Position numbers and translations under genes: made by a program. From assembly GCA_033439765.1 (NCBI GenBank), contig JAULSN010000015.1:62001-126000 (forward strand): a stretch of 64,000 nucleotides of DNA, in the 5' to 3' direction. Below, one piece after another: positions 50,911 through 62,043 of this stretch. Under the pieces are notes generated by a model. The model saw only the letters and a program-made list of their open reading frames with translations, ran no database searches and had not been told where the DNA came from. Position 1 is the first letter of the stretch; each line of letters begins with the position of its first letter. The DNA comes from Lasiosphaeria ovina (lineage: Eukaryota > Ascomycota > Sordariomycetes > Sordariales > Lasiosphaeriaceae).

Positions 50911-53865
50911 TCAAAACAGATCGTCATCCAAGGTGCCGTCCCACCGCTTCCCTGCAAGCTTGCGCACAGCCTTCTTCGGGCTCGTACTGCCGCTGGAGTT
51001 GCGGGGCGGGCCTTGGTCGTCGCCGCCGACCCGCAGATTTTCCAGCCTCTGCCGCAGGCTCCCGTCATCCTTCACATTGTTGTTGGCACGGGTCGGGCGC
51101 GGGCTGCCCGTGTCGACACCGACCTTTCCCCGGTCCCTGACGCTGGCCAGAGAGCCTCGGACGCCGTCGCTGCTGCGCTCCTGAAGCGGGAGCCGCCTGG
51201 TCGGGCTCATGGCGGCCAGCTCGCGCCTGAGGATCTCGTTGTCGCGACGCAGCCTGTCGTTCTCCTGGTTGACGTCCTCCATGAGCACATTTTCCTTGTC
51301 GTCGCCGCCCGCGTCGTCCTCGCCCTCTTCCCCGTCAAGCATGTTCTCGTCACCCGTCGACGCCCTGACGGTGACGGCCATGCTCCGCTCAAACACCTCG
51401 ATCTTGCGGCCCCAGTGCTCCTCGCCGCGCTCCATCTCAACCTGCATGTTGGCGCGCCAGCGCGCCATCTCAATGTCGAACCGCCGCTCAAACTCTGCCG
51501 TGCAGTCTTCGCGGATCGCCTGCTCCAGCTCTACCATCCGGTCCTCCATCGAGAGCAGATGCGACTCAGCCTCCTCCCGCCCTGACCGCTCCGTCTCGAG
51601 CGCTTGGCGCATGTAGTCGAGCTCTTCTGAGAGGCGGGCGATCTCCAGGGCGGCAACCTCCATGGTGGTGCGGTGGACGTCGCTGCCGGCATTGCTCAGG
51701 GGCGAGAAGGTCCGGTCAATGTTTGGCGACGACAGGGGCTGCCCGTAGGGTCCTGCCGTTGACCCCGGCGGGAAGAACGGGCGGTGGTGGAGAGGCGGGG
51801 ACCCCACCGGGCTGGAGCACTGCTGTTGTGCCAGGGCCGGCGTCGAGGTCGGGACCGCAGTAGTGAGGATCGTCTGGGTGATGCTGGGGATGCGCGGCAC
51901 CGTCACCTCTCGCGCGAGAGCGCTGTATCGCAGGATCTGAGACGTCGCGTTGAAGTCGCCGTTGGGATCTGCCGTCACGATCATGACGGCCTTTTGCGGA
52001 TTCCGATGTCTCGCCGACGAGTACGACGACATTGACGGGAAGCAGTTGGAGAAGAGCAGCTCGGTCAGCTTGCATTGCCGGAAAGGGACCAAATTTGGCT
52101 GTTTTCAGGTCCCATGTCAGTAACTTGACTCGTAAGCCGCAGCAGGGGGGTGCACGTGCAAACTCACCTTGTCCTTGCTCGCCGCGTCGCTTTGCATCTG
52201 CAGGCACTGCCCGAGGTACATGAGGCTTTCGTTGATCTTGCCAGCCTCTGCAAGCGTCGCTCCGGCCGTCTTCGCATCCCTCGCGCGCTCGCTCCCAGCG
52301 AGATCTACCACAGTTAGCGTGCTCCCGCCCCATGCCGCCTCAAACCCGTGTTTTGGATTCCCCCTGGCGCGCTTCTTGACCTCGACGGTGAAGAAGCCGT
52401 GGCTCCGCGAGCTCACGCTGTTGCTGCCCGTGCCGGCAACCCGGCGCTCATGCAGCCCCGCCTCCAGCACCATCAAGGCCTGGTGCAGGCTGCCGCACAC
52501 TACCTTCCTCAGCCCAGCCACCACCTTGCGGTCCGACGATGTCTCGGTTGACTTGAAAAGGAGAGGTCGTCGACGGTACTCTTTTGTCGCCGCCGACTTG
52601 ATGGGGGGCGTGAGGAGATCGAAGATGCGGTCGTTGTACACCTCGTACATGGAGATGACGACGGCGTATTCGGCCGAAGGATCGCAAGATACCGAGAGCG
52701 CGCTGACGTCGGGCTGTTGTGGGAATGCCGACGGCCGGTGTAGGCGGCGGGATGGCGTCTGGGTGGGACCGAAGGATTCGCCCTGTAGGTGAGAAGATGT
52801 TTTAGTGATTGCCTTCTGACGTGCAGAAGTAGTAGCAGACATGAAGTGCTTCGCCTGGGGCTTTTGGCCCTTGGCCATCGTGCCTCTGAGCTTTTGCACT
52901 TGCGGATGGCCGCCGACTAAAGCAGCACCATAACCCATGGGTGTACCGTCGTCTCGGTCCCGGTGACACTGCCACCCGCCATTACCTCGAAAGGCTGAGG
53001 GAGAAGGGGGCATCGCGGAATCCTCGCGGCGAACAACCCGAACACTCTTCGGGCCAACTGTCTGGACAGGCGGCATCTCTTCAAGCGCAGAGAAATACGA
53101 CGAAGAATCCGGCTCAGAGGGGTAGTCATGTTCATCATCGCTATAGACATGAAACTGGGGGTAGATGCGAGAAGGTCGTACAATCATGGGGGTGGGAGCC
53201 CTCGAGCTGGCGCGCAAGGGCGGCGCGGAGTCGGCAAAGACGGTGTCGAGGAACGTCGCAGCCGGGAATATGGTGGCCTCGGACGGATCAGAGGCAGTGA
53301 TGGAGTGCTCGAGAGACGGGTGGGAGCTGCAGTCGAGAATATTATGGCCCAGGGACCTGAAGATGACGTCGAGGGCGAGCTGGGTCAATCCGCGCTGAGA
53401 TCGCGAGCCGAGGATCGTGTGTGTCTGTTGAGTTTCCAGAATGTCAGCAGTTGCCTCCCAATCCCAGGCCTATTGGGCCGCCTGCTGTCCCAGTCCAAGT
53501 CCACAAACCTTGCCCGACCCGGTGACGCCCAACGTAGCCAGCAGGGCATCTGTCCCCTCTCCGCCGTGGGGGGCGAGCACGCCCTCGACGAGCTTGACGA
53601 CGCCTGTGCAATGGAAGACATCGAGCTGCGTCGCATCCTCTTCGAAGACCTGGGTAAAGGCGAACTTCTCGATGGCGCGGCGGCGATCGTTTGGCGGGTT
53701 CAGGGTGATGTGTTTGGGCGCGGCGTGGTGCGGCTCTGCATCCTCAACCTCCAAGAAGCGCTCTCCCGGCGTTGCAGGCCCACCTTGTGCTGGGCGGAGT
53801 CGAAGATAGACCTGGAACAGGTTGTGGTGTTTTTGCGACGCCGACATGTTGGACTCGCGCTCCAT
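50911..53865 (-). CDS. Kinesin-6-like motor protein with large motor insertion, three exons
   Basis: Exons 53865-53509, 53424-52168 and 52098-50911 give 933 residues, all joins in phase 0. The motor domain is N-terminal: P-loop GVTGSGK-THTILG near 113-125 (split by intron 1), switch I SNSVSSRSH near 453-461, switch II VVDLAGSE near 491-498, and VPFRQCKLTELLF after intron 2. Between the P-loop segment (GLTQLALDVIFRSL) and EYAVVISMYEVYNDRIFDLL (from about 371) lies a roughly 220-residue insertion, low-complexity and Ser/Pro/charged. A loop insertion is typical of kinesin-6 (MKLP/KIF20/KIF23), which bundles anaphase spindle microtubules. A coiled coil follows (about 690-790), then a basic Ser/Arg tail. 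Role in mitosis or cytokinesis is inferred from the family. Confidence 0.88.
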
Positions 53866-56800
53866 TGCGGGCGCGCCAAGTATTGACTGACTGACGATGG
53901 AATGAGCTTGTCGGCCCTACTAAACAAGCAGCAGGACAATGCGCACAGCTAGTAGGTAAGGTGGTTTCGTGTTGCTGTCGTGTAGTTTAGATGGGTGCAC
54001 GGCATCCGCATGTAAAGTCGCTGCGGCGCAAGCAGCCAGCAGTCAGGAGTCCAGCGTGTGTAGCTAATAAAAGTCGGAGCCCAAATTTTTGTTTACGGTG
54101 CGAGCAAGCATCCAACCAAGTTCCCCTGGCAACGGATGGCGAATCAAGCGCATGCGGGGAGTCAGCAGCGGGTGCCGATAAGATAAGATCAACGGTCGGC
54201 ATGCTCAAAGCACGGACCACACAGTTTATCGTTTATCGGCCGATATCGATATGAGACGGACGACCCCACACTGGAAATTTACTCGTTTGTTCACCTCCAC
54301 CCTTCGCTCGCACGGCCTTCTAGTGAGGAAGTGATTTTTCGGACGCAAGTTGGCTGAGCTGGTTTAGCACGGTCTCGGCCCTATCGGAACCCAATAATCA
54401 CGAGGCATTCTGTTCGAGGCTTGGAGCTAGCTACAGGTAGGCACCTAAGGTAGGTTGGCCGATTTTTCTGTTTCTTTGAAAGGGGGAAATTCCAACTTGC
54501 AAATTGGTCGAACGGCGCAGTGGGGCGGGCCTCAAGTGCGGACTCCTTAGCGTTACCTACCGGAAGGAGGCGCCATAATGTTCTCACCTTGCATCTGACG
54601 CCCATCGCCCCCCTGTTAGCCAAAGCATAGATGGATTGCTCAAATACAGTAGCGAGCTGGGTAAACATGGCTCTCGGTCTGGGACGTCGACGTGAGGTAT
54701 ACCTAGCTGGACCGCAGCAGAAAGATGACGGCAGCTAGGTTCAGCATCTAAACCTAGGTCCTCGAACGGAGCAACCCGATAGCAGCCAATTGGAGCACTT
54801 TGCTGCCTGCGTGCAAATTGAGTCATGAGACTCCATCTCCTGTCGGTCTCGGCTCGCATGGCGCATGCAGTTAGGTAGTTATTTCTGTCGTCTCCGTATG
54901 ACTCCTCCTTTTTTTTTCCTTTCTGGGTGAATGAGTGCTGTATGTAATGCTGTTGGACGGCCTTAGGGCCCGGACACGCTGTCACAGCATGGCAGGGGCA
55001 ACAAAGGCGAAGAGGAAATGGGCAGAAAGGTTCGGTTGCATATTGGTGTTCAGGGGTTATTTGGGTGTCCTCTGAAGCCGTGGGCCTGGAAAATCTACCC
55101 GGCACCTTGAGTGCTTCCTAGCGGATACGCGAGTGCCTACGAGGTACGTACTTAGTTGACCGATTTATCTGTAATTGCATGCTCTGCCCGTGGAGTCATT
55201 AAGCCAGGACTCGAAGCTTTGCTACTGGGTATCTGTAAGGAGAGAGAAGATGTCGAGGCAAGATGGAAGAAGGGAACAAAACTCTGCGAAAACATGCGCA
55301 CGACGACACTATGGCGGTGAATACGTCTGGTTAGTGGATCTCTGATAGAGAAGCACATAGGCGCCAGTCGGGATCAACACGTAAAACCGCATCAAGGCCC
55401 TGCAGGAAACAGTCCATCCTGTCAAGCCAGCTGGCAGCCAGCGCTTGCCTTGGGCACAAGTTTTGGGAGGTACGCTAATTTATGGACGACAAGGAAGTAA
55501 CCTGTCGGTGATGCAATAGTTGATCCAGGGGAAATGCGGGGACAGGGCGTTGGTGGCCTTGCGGAGCCTCAAACTCCTTTCGAGGACAGAAGCGAGCAGC
55601 ACAGGGCCTACCAGTACGCGCCCAGCTTGGACAATTGTAATAATAAGGTGAAGCGCCAGCCCGGTTGAAGCACCGAGCTGTGTTCTTACCTGCCAAGGGA
55701 AGTAATGGAAGGAAAGGCAGAGGGTAATAGCTAGCAGGTTGCCAACGATAATAACGGGACCTCTCTGGAAGACGCGCAAGGCTCCTGTAAGTTAAGTTAG
55801 TGGTCGTGGTTACCTGCGGTTAGCTCAGCAGTCAGGTCGGGTAGAACTCGAGGGTGGCAAGATGAAGCAGGAGCGTCGCTCCAGATTCTAGGTCCAAACC
55901 TTCCATCATGCAAGCGCTATCCAAGCTCCCGTGCGGTCCGCTGAGAGACGCGGCAGAGAATGGATGGCCGATGGTGTGTTTCCTGTTGCAAAAGAGCGGT
56001 GACAGGCCCAAGCAAACCTGTGTTAGGAAAGGTGGCGTCTCACAACTCCGCGCTGCCTCTGCCCTGAGCCCTCCATCTTCTCCTCACCCGCCCCCTCCCT
56101 GAGTGTTAGTTGGCAGTGACCGACCTACGGGCAGTGAAAGAAGGCAAGGAACCAAGTGGTCCGTGTGGGGCTGGCACGCGATCGGCAACCCCTGCCAGCT
56201 GCCAGACCCAGCAATTGAAGCTCCCGCCCCACAATGGCGGCTCCAATTACAGGCAAGCGAGGGTAGCGGAGCCGACCCCCACCCGCTAGAAAAAAGTTTG
56301 GTCAAAAGCCGTAAGATCTCACAGGCGGCGGCCTGGCGTCTTCTCCTCTCCCCCTCCAAACCCAACCAACCAACCCGCCAGACAACGAAGTCGCACTATC
56401 CATTCAGAGATTTACATCACATTGACAAACTTCGTCGAGAATTCCCAAGATGCCGTCGGCCACCGTTGAGCTCTAAGCGCCCACTACGGGCGTGCCTGGT
56501 TCCCCCTGGCGCGCCCGTAGTCCAGCAGCCTCAACGACATAGTCAACCCTGCCAATTCCCTCGACGAAGTTTTCCAGGCTTTCACCCTCGCAAGCCTCTG
56601 CGCCCCGACGGGTCTAGAGGCTTCATTCTCTGAGAACGAGAGTCTGCCTCTGAAATTAACAGGTTCTACTCTTGGCCCATGTCCGCAGGCCCCAAAGCGA
56701 TTCCCAACACCTTTCCGCGTCCGGCTTTCCCCCCTCTCCCCCACCCCAGGCTTCGAGTCTCTCTCGAAGAGGCCCTCGGCTTCAGCATTGGGTCTTGTTT

Positions 56801-56960
56801 GGTCTCCCTATAGACGAGCCTGACCACTTGGCTACGATTGGAAGCCATCTCTAAACGCAGCTGCCGCGGTTTGCTGGCCTCGGGTTCACCGCCGTTTGTG
56901 GCTTCGCCTGAGCGCCACCCGGTCACAACACTCCAAATTTACCCCTGCATATCCCACATT
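53866..56960. other. Long intergenic region, no supported gene
   Basis: 3.1 kb upstream of the kinesin and of the acidic nuclear-type protein. It contains TAGGTA words near 54440-54455, a poly-T run near 54908-54917 and pyrimidine-rich stretches before 56960. A hydrophobic minus-strand frame at 55480-55779 has no ATG or recognised domain and is not annotated as a gene. Confidence 0.45.
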
Positions 56961-58858
56961 ATGTCCCGAAACATTCAGCAAAAATACCGACCCCCGCCAG
57001 CCAAGGCGGCCACCAAGCGAAGGGGCTCCGACTCTTCCTCCTCCCTCGACCTTTCCGACGACGATGGCTATTCCGGTCTCGAGGACGTCAGTGACTCGGA
57101 CGAAGAGGATGAGGAGCATGTATTTGCGGCCGAGGAGGAACACATAATATCCAATGAAGCGCATAAGCGCTCATCGGTGCCGCCTCGGTCGCTTGATGAT
57201 GAAAACCTGGACGCTGACGAAGAGGAAGAGGATGACGACGATGACGAGGACGACGAGGACGACGAGGAGCACGAGGACGAGGACGAGGACGAGGAAGAGG
57301 ACGAGGACGAGCTGGACGATAATGAGGGTGCCGCCTTGGAGTCGTTGAGCTGGGAAGGCATCATGTCAGAGCACGAAGACTTGTCAACGGATCCAGCTTC
57401 CTACATGTTTGATCACGACGTCGCCAATGTGGAACGCCACGTACGCTTCACCGGTGTGCCTGATAGCGATAGCGACTCGACGACGAGCGATGCGTCAGAC
57501 GAGGTTCAAGACTTCTTCCCAGATATATTTGTGGAGCAGAGCTCTCTCGACCCGGCCTTCCGCCGCGAGATCGAGAACGATGACGATTCGTCCAACTCTG
57601 GGTCGTTCTGGGACTTCAACAGCAGCTCCCAAGACCTTCATGTGCCTGATTCGGATGTCGTCCAAGTGGACGAATATGACGATGCTACTCCCATCGCAAC
57701 GCCAATGGCAAGCCAGGCTCCAACGGAAGCATCAACTCCTGTCGCTTCTGGCGAAGTACAGGAGCTTGATGGCTATGAAAGTGAGTGTGCTTGCTTACTG
57801 CATCGTGCATGGGTGCGTGCACTGCTAATACCCTCCTACCAGCTGATGGTGATACAACCGAAGAAGACGCTCCAGAACCCGTTGTCCGTAAGAAGACAAA
57901 ACGCCCCTGCACGTTCGAGGTGTCGTCTGACTCGGACACGGAGAGACCTGTACGCTTCCGGCACGGCAAGCCTCGTGTTGGCCAGTTCAATTTGGACAGG
58001 GCGGGTAAGAAGCCCATTGCTGTCCTCAACCCCGTCTCGCGGAAGATGATGATTTTCACTCCGCAGAGGATGAGCCGGCTGGACCTGTCACCCGAGTCGT
58101 TTAATATCGACTTTTCCACGCAGGACCTGTCGGCCTGCTCTCCCATTCTTAGCAATCCTGGCTACGTCATGATGGGTGCAATGTTCTCGTCAAACACTTT
58201 CGGCGACTTCATGAACACGCAGCCATTTGGGCCTGCCGAGGCCTTCTTCCCTCTTACCTCGGACGCAATCACGGGGGACGATAGTGACGCTTCTGAGTCT
58301 GGCGCTCTGCAGGAGGACGAAGAAGAGAGCATGCTCAAGATTGAGGACTTCATCACCTTCCACCACGACTCTTCTGACGAAGAAGAAGAGGGGGAGCCCG
58401 ATTGGACCGGAGACGGAGCTTCGAGCCCTTCACGGCCCAAGACGGCTGCCAGCGGCACGAGCGTAGCTACGGATACGTCGGCGCCCGACGCCCATCCTCT
58501 GCTGAGCCATTTTGGTAATAACTCTGAAGCTGTCGGTGCTTTCCGCAGAAACCAGATTAACCAGCAGCTCATCTTCAGCGACAAGGCGAGCCAGGACTCG
58601 CTCGCTTTCTCGGGCCCGTACTACCACGGTACTCTCAGGGGTATCAAGACAGGCAGCATGGAGACGGTCACAACACCGATCACACCGGCACGTCGACAGA
58701 AGAGGAAGGACAGCACTGCTGGCAGCAACAGCTTCGCTGATCTCCCGGGAAGTTCGCCTAGCATCCTGTCACAGAAGAGAAAGGCTTCGCAGAGCTTCAC
58801 CGACGCCATGCACAAGCGGCAGCGGAGCATCTCCGAGCTAGGCGTCATGCATATCTGA
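56961..58858 (+). CDS. Acidic nuclear-type protein of unknown function, two exons
   Basis: Exons 56961-57780 and 57843-58858 (intron GTGAGT to CCAG) give 611 residues from MSRNIQQKYRPPPAK. The first part is basic, then Ser-rich (SDSSSSLDLSDDD), then an extreme Asp/Glu tract (about residues 88-123) encoded by GAC/GAG/GAA repeats. The middle has DEVQDFFPDIFVEQ and further acidic Ser clusters. The second exon begins with KKTKRPCTFEV, then RFRHGKPRVGQFNLDRAGKKP and the conserved-looking SRKMMIFTPQRMSRLDLSPESFNIDF. The C-terminus has basic clusters (RRQKRK, SQKRKA, HKRQR) resembling nuclear localisation signals. Composition suggests a chromatin, nucleolar or transcription-associated protein. No known domain is recognised. 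Confidence 0.8.
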
Positions 58859-60442
58859 CAGTGTGACGCCATAGAGCTCGGGGCAATTACGTCGATGGAC
58901 GGCATGGCCCGGCGCTGGTTCTTGGTCTTGGCTGACTGGACACGCGGGTTATCCCTGGCCTCGCAGCAATAGAAGATTCGCATCACAGCGACTGACTCAT
59001 AGCGACTAGCTCGCAGCGACTAGCAAACACCTTTTTTTTTCTTATTCTTACCTAACGTTACCTATTCATATTTCTATTGTTCATGTGTTAGAAGTTTTTT
59101 CTTGTCCTCAGGTTCTTGTTCTTCTCGTTTCAATAACGAATGGAGTCGGGTTCGAAAAGGTCCGGGTCCCAGTGCATCGGTGTGTTCACGTTTAAAAGAA
59201 TCTTTGACCATCTCCTTTTCTCACCTTGCCCCGTCTCCTCATCTTTTTGGGATCTGTTGCATCTCGCCGTTTAGACAGACGACGGCAGCGCTGGGATGAT
59301 TTTAGATGTAACTAGATGACATGGGGATAATGCCTTTTTGTCCTACTAGTACAGTGGGAGTTTCAACTCCATGTCCAGGGCAATAATGAATGATAGTTTC
59401 CGTTATAGGCGCTCACCTTAGCACCGGTTATTGAGGACATGGTAGTGATTTAAAACACTCTATATCTAATCTCTGAAAAATCCCCGTCAGTCGAAGCCAG
59501 GTGAGAGCACCTGGGTTTGTGCCCCTCGACTCAACTGCCGCTGAGACTCAACTAGCGAAGCACCATCAATATATTTCCAAATTCCGTGGTGTTTCTGTTG
59601 CTTCTCGGCATGCTGAGATAGTCTGGACGAGTAAGTACCTGATGGAATTGATCAATGCCATTATTGATGGTGGAAATGGTTTCTTAGATGTGATATAGAC
59701 AGCCGAAGAAAAGGTCTAAACTTGGAATAAGTGGAGTGGGCGATTGGGACTTGACTTAACACGGGTGAGAATACAAAGCCGGAAAATTGCAAAGCCGAAA
59801 TTGGGAACTCGGGTCTGAGAAAATACGTGGGTAGATTATGAATCGCTTAATAGCTGAAAGGGGATTTACTTCTAATTATGACTGGAAATGTCGGCTCATT
59901 CGTCAGCCGGTGAGAGTTGCTGATCATTTTGACTGTGGACTGGTGTTGCTCGGGAACCGGGGCCGCTAACAAGTCTTGTCCGAAGTATCTAAAGTGACCC
60001 GGGGACACTCCTTGGTCCAAAGGGCAGGACGGTTCCGGTGCTTTTGTGCGCAATTAGAACACAAGGAGCCGTAAAGGCGTCCTTTGATGATGGGCAGGCA
60101 AATTGGCGGCAAAAATATGCCCAGGAGAACATTACTAAGGAAGGACAAGGAAAAGAAAAGGGAACAATATGAAGCCATTTTCGGCAGCCAACCACAAATA
60201 CAGTCCGGGGTCTGCCGCTCTCTTAGAACTTTTTCCTTTATTCGTGACCCGCGACGTTGTCAACTCTTTAGTAACTATAATATCACACTTTGATCTTGCA
60301 AACAGTTTCCCAACCCCTCCCCCCTTCTTCTGGAGCTCTCAGCCGTTTCGCGTCCTTCAGGTTCCACTCCCAACCCTCTTTCTCTCTCTTTCTATCTGTC
60401 TCTCCTTCTTTCTTCTCTTATTACTTGGAGAAAAGCGAAGCA
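58859..60442. other. Intergenic region, no gene seen
   Basis: 3' flank of the acidic protein and the CT-rich leader (60300-60425) of the Erg6-like gene. Open frames here are short and unsupported. Confidence 0.5.
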
Positions 60443-61787
60443 ATGGCAAGCCACGTGCCAGAGGGCTACGCGCCCGACAGGATGAGGAAGTACATGGCGC
60501 ACTTCACAAGCGAGGCACATCTGGACGGGGCCAAGCTGGGCAGCACGACGGACGAGGAGCGGCAGGCGCGGCAGCGCGAGTACACGGCAGTTGCCAAGGA
60601 CTACTACGACCTGGTCAGCCCGCTGTACGAGCAGGGCTGGGGCCAGCGGTTCCACTACACGCCCATGGCGCCGGGCCTGTCCATCGACGCCAGCATGACC
60701 GAGTACGAGCACGAATTTGCGCGGCTGGCGGGCCTTCGCGCCGGCATGCGCGTGCTCGATATTGGCTGCGGCATTGGCGGGCCCGCGCGCACCCTCGCCC
60801 GCCGCGTGGGCTGCCATATCGTCGGCCTCAACAACAACGCCTGGCACATTGAGCGTGGCACGGCCCTGACTAAGGAGGCCGGGCTCGAGGAGCTGGTCAG
60901 CTTTGTGCAGGGCGATTTGATGGTTTGTCTTTTTTTTTTTTTTTTTTTTTTTTGGCGTCCTGTTTCCCTCCCCTCTGTCCGACTCGGGTCTAGTTGAGTC
61001 ATTAACCAAAATCCCCAGAAACTGCCCTTTGACGACGCCACGTTCGACGCCGTCTACGTCTTCGAGGCGCTGTGCTATGCGCCGGACCCGGCAGCGGCCT
61101 ACGGCGAGGTGTGGCGGATGCTCAAGCCGGGCGGGCTGTTCGCGCTGACTGACTGGGCCATGACGGACAAGTTTGTCGAGGGCAACCTGCACCACCGCGA
61201 CGTGCGCAACTGGATCGAGTTTGGCAACGGCATCACGCGCATGCCGCGGGTCGCCGAGATGCGTGCCGCGCTGGCCGAGACGGGTGCGTTCCCACAAAAC
61301 ATGTCCCACACACCCACCCCTCCCACTCTGCTAGGCTACCTGCCATGGGTAGGGTAGATAATTACCTAATTAATAAACTGCCGCAGGCTTCGAGGTGCTC
61401 CACGAAGAAAACATGGCGTACCGCAGCCACCCGGGGCCGTGGTACTTTGGGCCGGCCGGCGACGTGCGGTGGGCGACGACATGGGGCGACTTCTGGAAGG
61501 TGTTCACCATGTCGCCAGCGTTTCTGTTTGTGGTCAACGGCGTGTACCGGCTGCTGGTGCTCGTGGGGATCTTGCCGCGGGAGGTGTTGGCGCTTATGGA
61601 CACCATGTGGTACTGCTGCCGGTCCGTGGCCATGGGCGGCCAGCTCGACATCTTTACGCCTATGTACCTGTTTGCTACGCGCAAGCCAGGTGCTGACGGT
61701 GATGGCAAGGGCAAGAACAAGGACAAGGCTGGCAAGGGCAAGGGCAAGGGCAAGGGCAAGGGCAAGGGCAAAGAAAATAGCGGTTGA
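60443..61787 (+). CDS. Erg6-like sterol C24-methyltransferase, three exons
   Basis: Exons 60443-60922, 61019-61283 and 61387-61787 give 381 residues. Sterol methyltransferase features are in order: YYDLVSPLYEQGWGQRFHY (residues 54-72, the YExGWG sterol-binding signature), SAM motif VLDIGCGIGGPAR (104-116), then YVFEALCYAPDP, LKPGGLFALTDWAMTD, and a C-terminal GGQLDIFTPMYLFATRKP. The enzyme adds the C24 methyl group of ergosterol from S-adenosylmethionine in the ER or lipid droplets. Compared with canonical fungal Erg6 several segments diverge, so it may be a paralogue acting on another sterol or triterpenoid. The tail is a Gly/Lys repeat encoded by GGCAAG units. Intron 1 holds a poly-T run (60931-60952) after donor GTTTGT. 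Confidence 0.87.
61731..61766 (+). repeat. GGCAAG hexanucleotide repeat coding a Gly-Lys tail
   Basis: Six perfect units, preceded by related GGCAAGGGCAAGAACAAG. It encodes alternating Gly and Lys at the C-terminus of the Erg6-like enzyme, giving a flexible positively charged tail that could vary in length between strains. Confidence 0.9.
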
Positions 61788-62043
61788 TAAAGGGTCTGGG
61801 CATTATTTCTTTTCCTTGTCCTTTTTGCTTTTATAGGGTAATCACCAGCTAATACGACCGAATATCAAAGGTTTGCTCGGTATTCCCTGCTGCCTATACA
61901 TGAACTAGCTACCTTGGATTGTATGCCAATGTTTGATAAACGTTTTGAAGGAAAAAAGCAGAAATAAAAATTAGAAAAACATGCCATACAGTATATCCTA
62001 AACAGATTGCAACCAACGCACCTGCCTAATCAATGCTCGTTGC

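Noticed and set aside
55480..55779. Hydrophobic minus-strand frame that could be a transporter fragment
   Set aside because: No ATG, no transporter signature and no flanking exons could be found.
55815..55860. Sequence GGTTAGCTCAGCAGTCAGG resembling a tRNA D-arm
   Set aside because: No matching acceptor stem, anticodon loop or T-arm could be folded.
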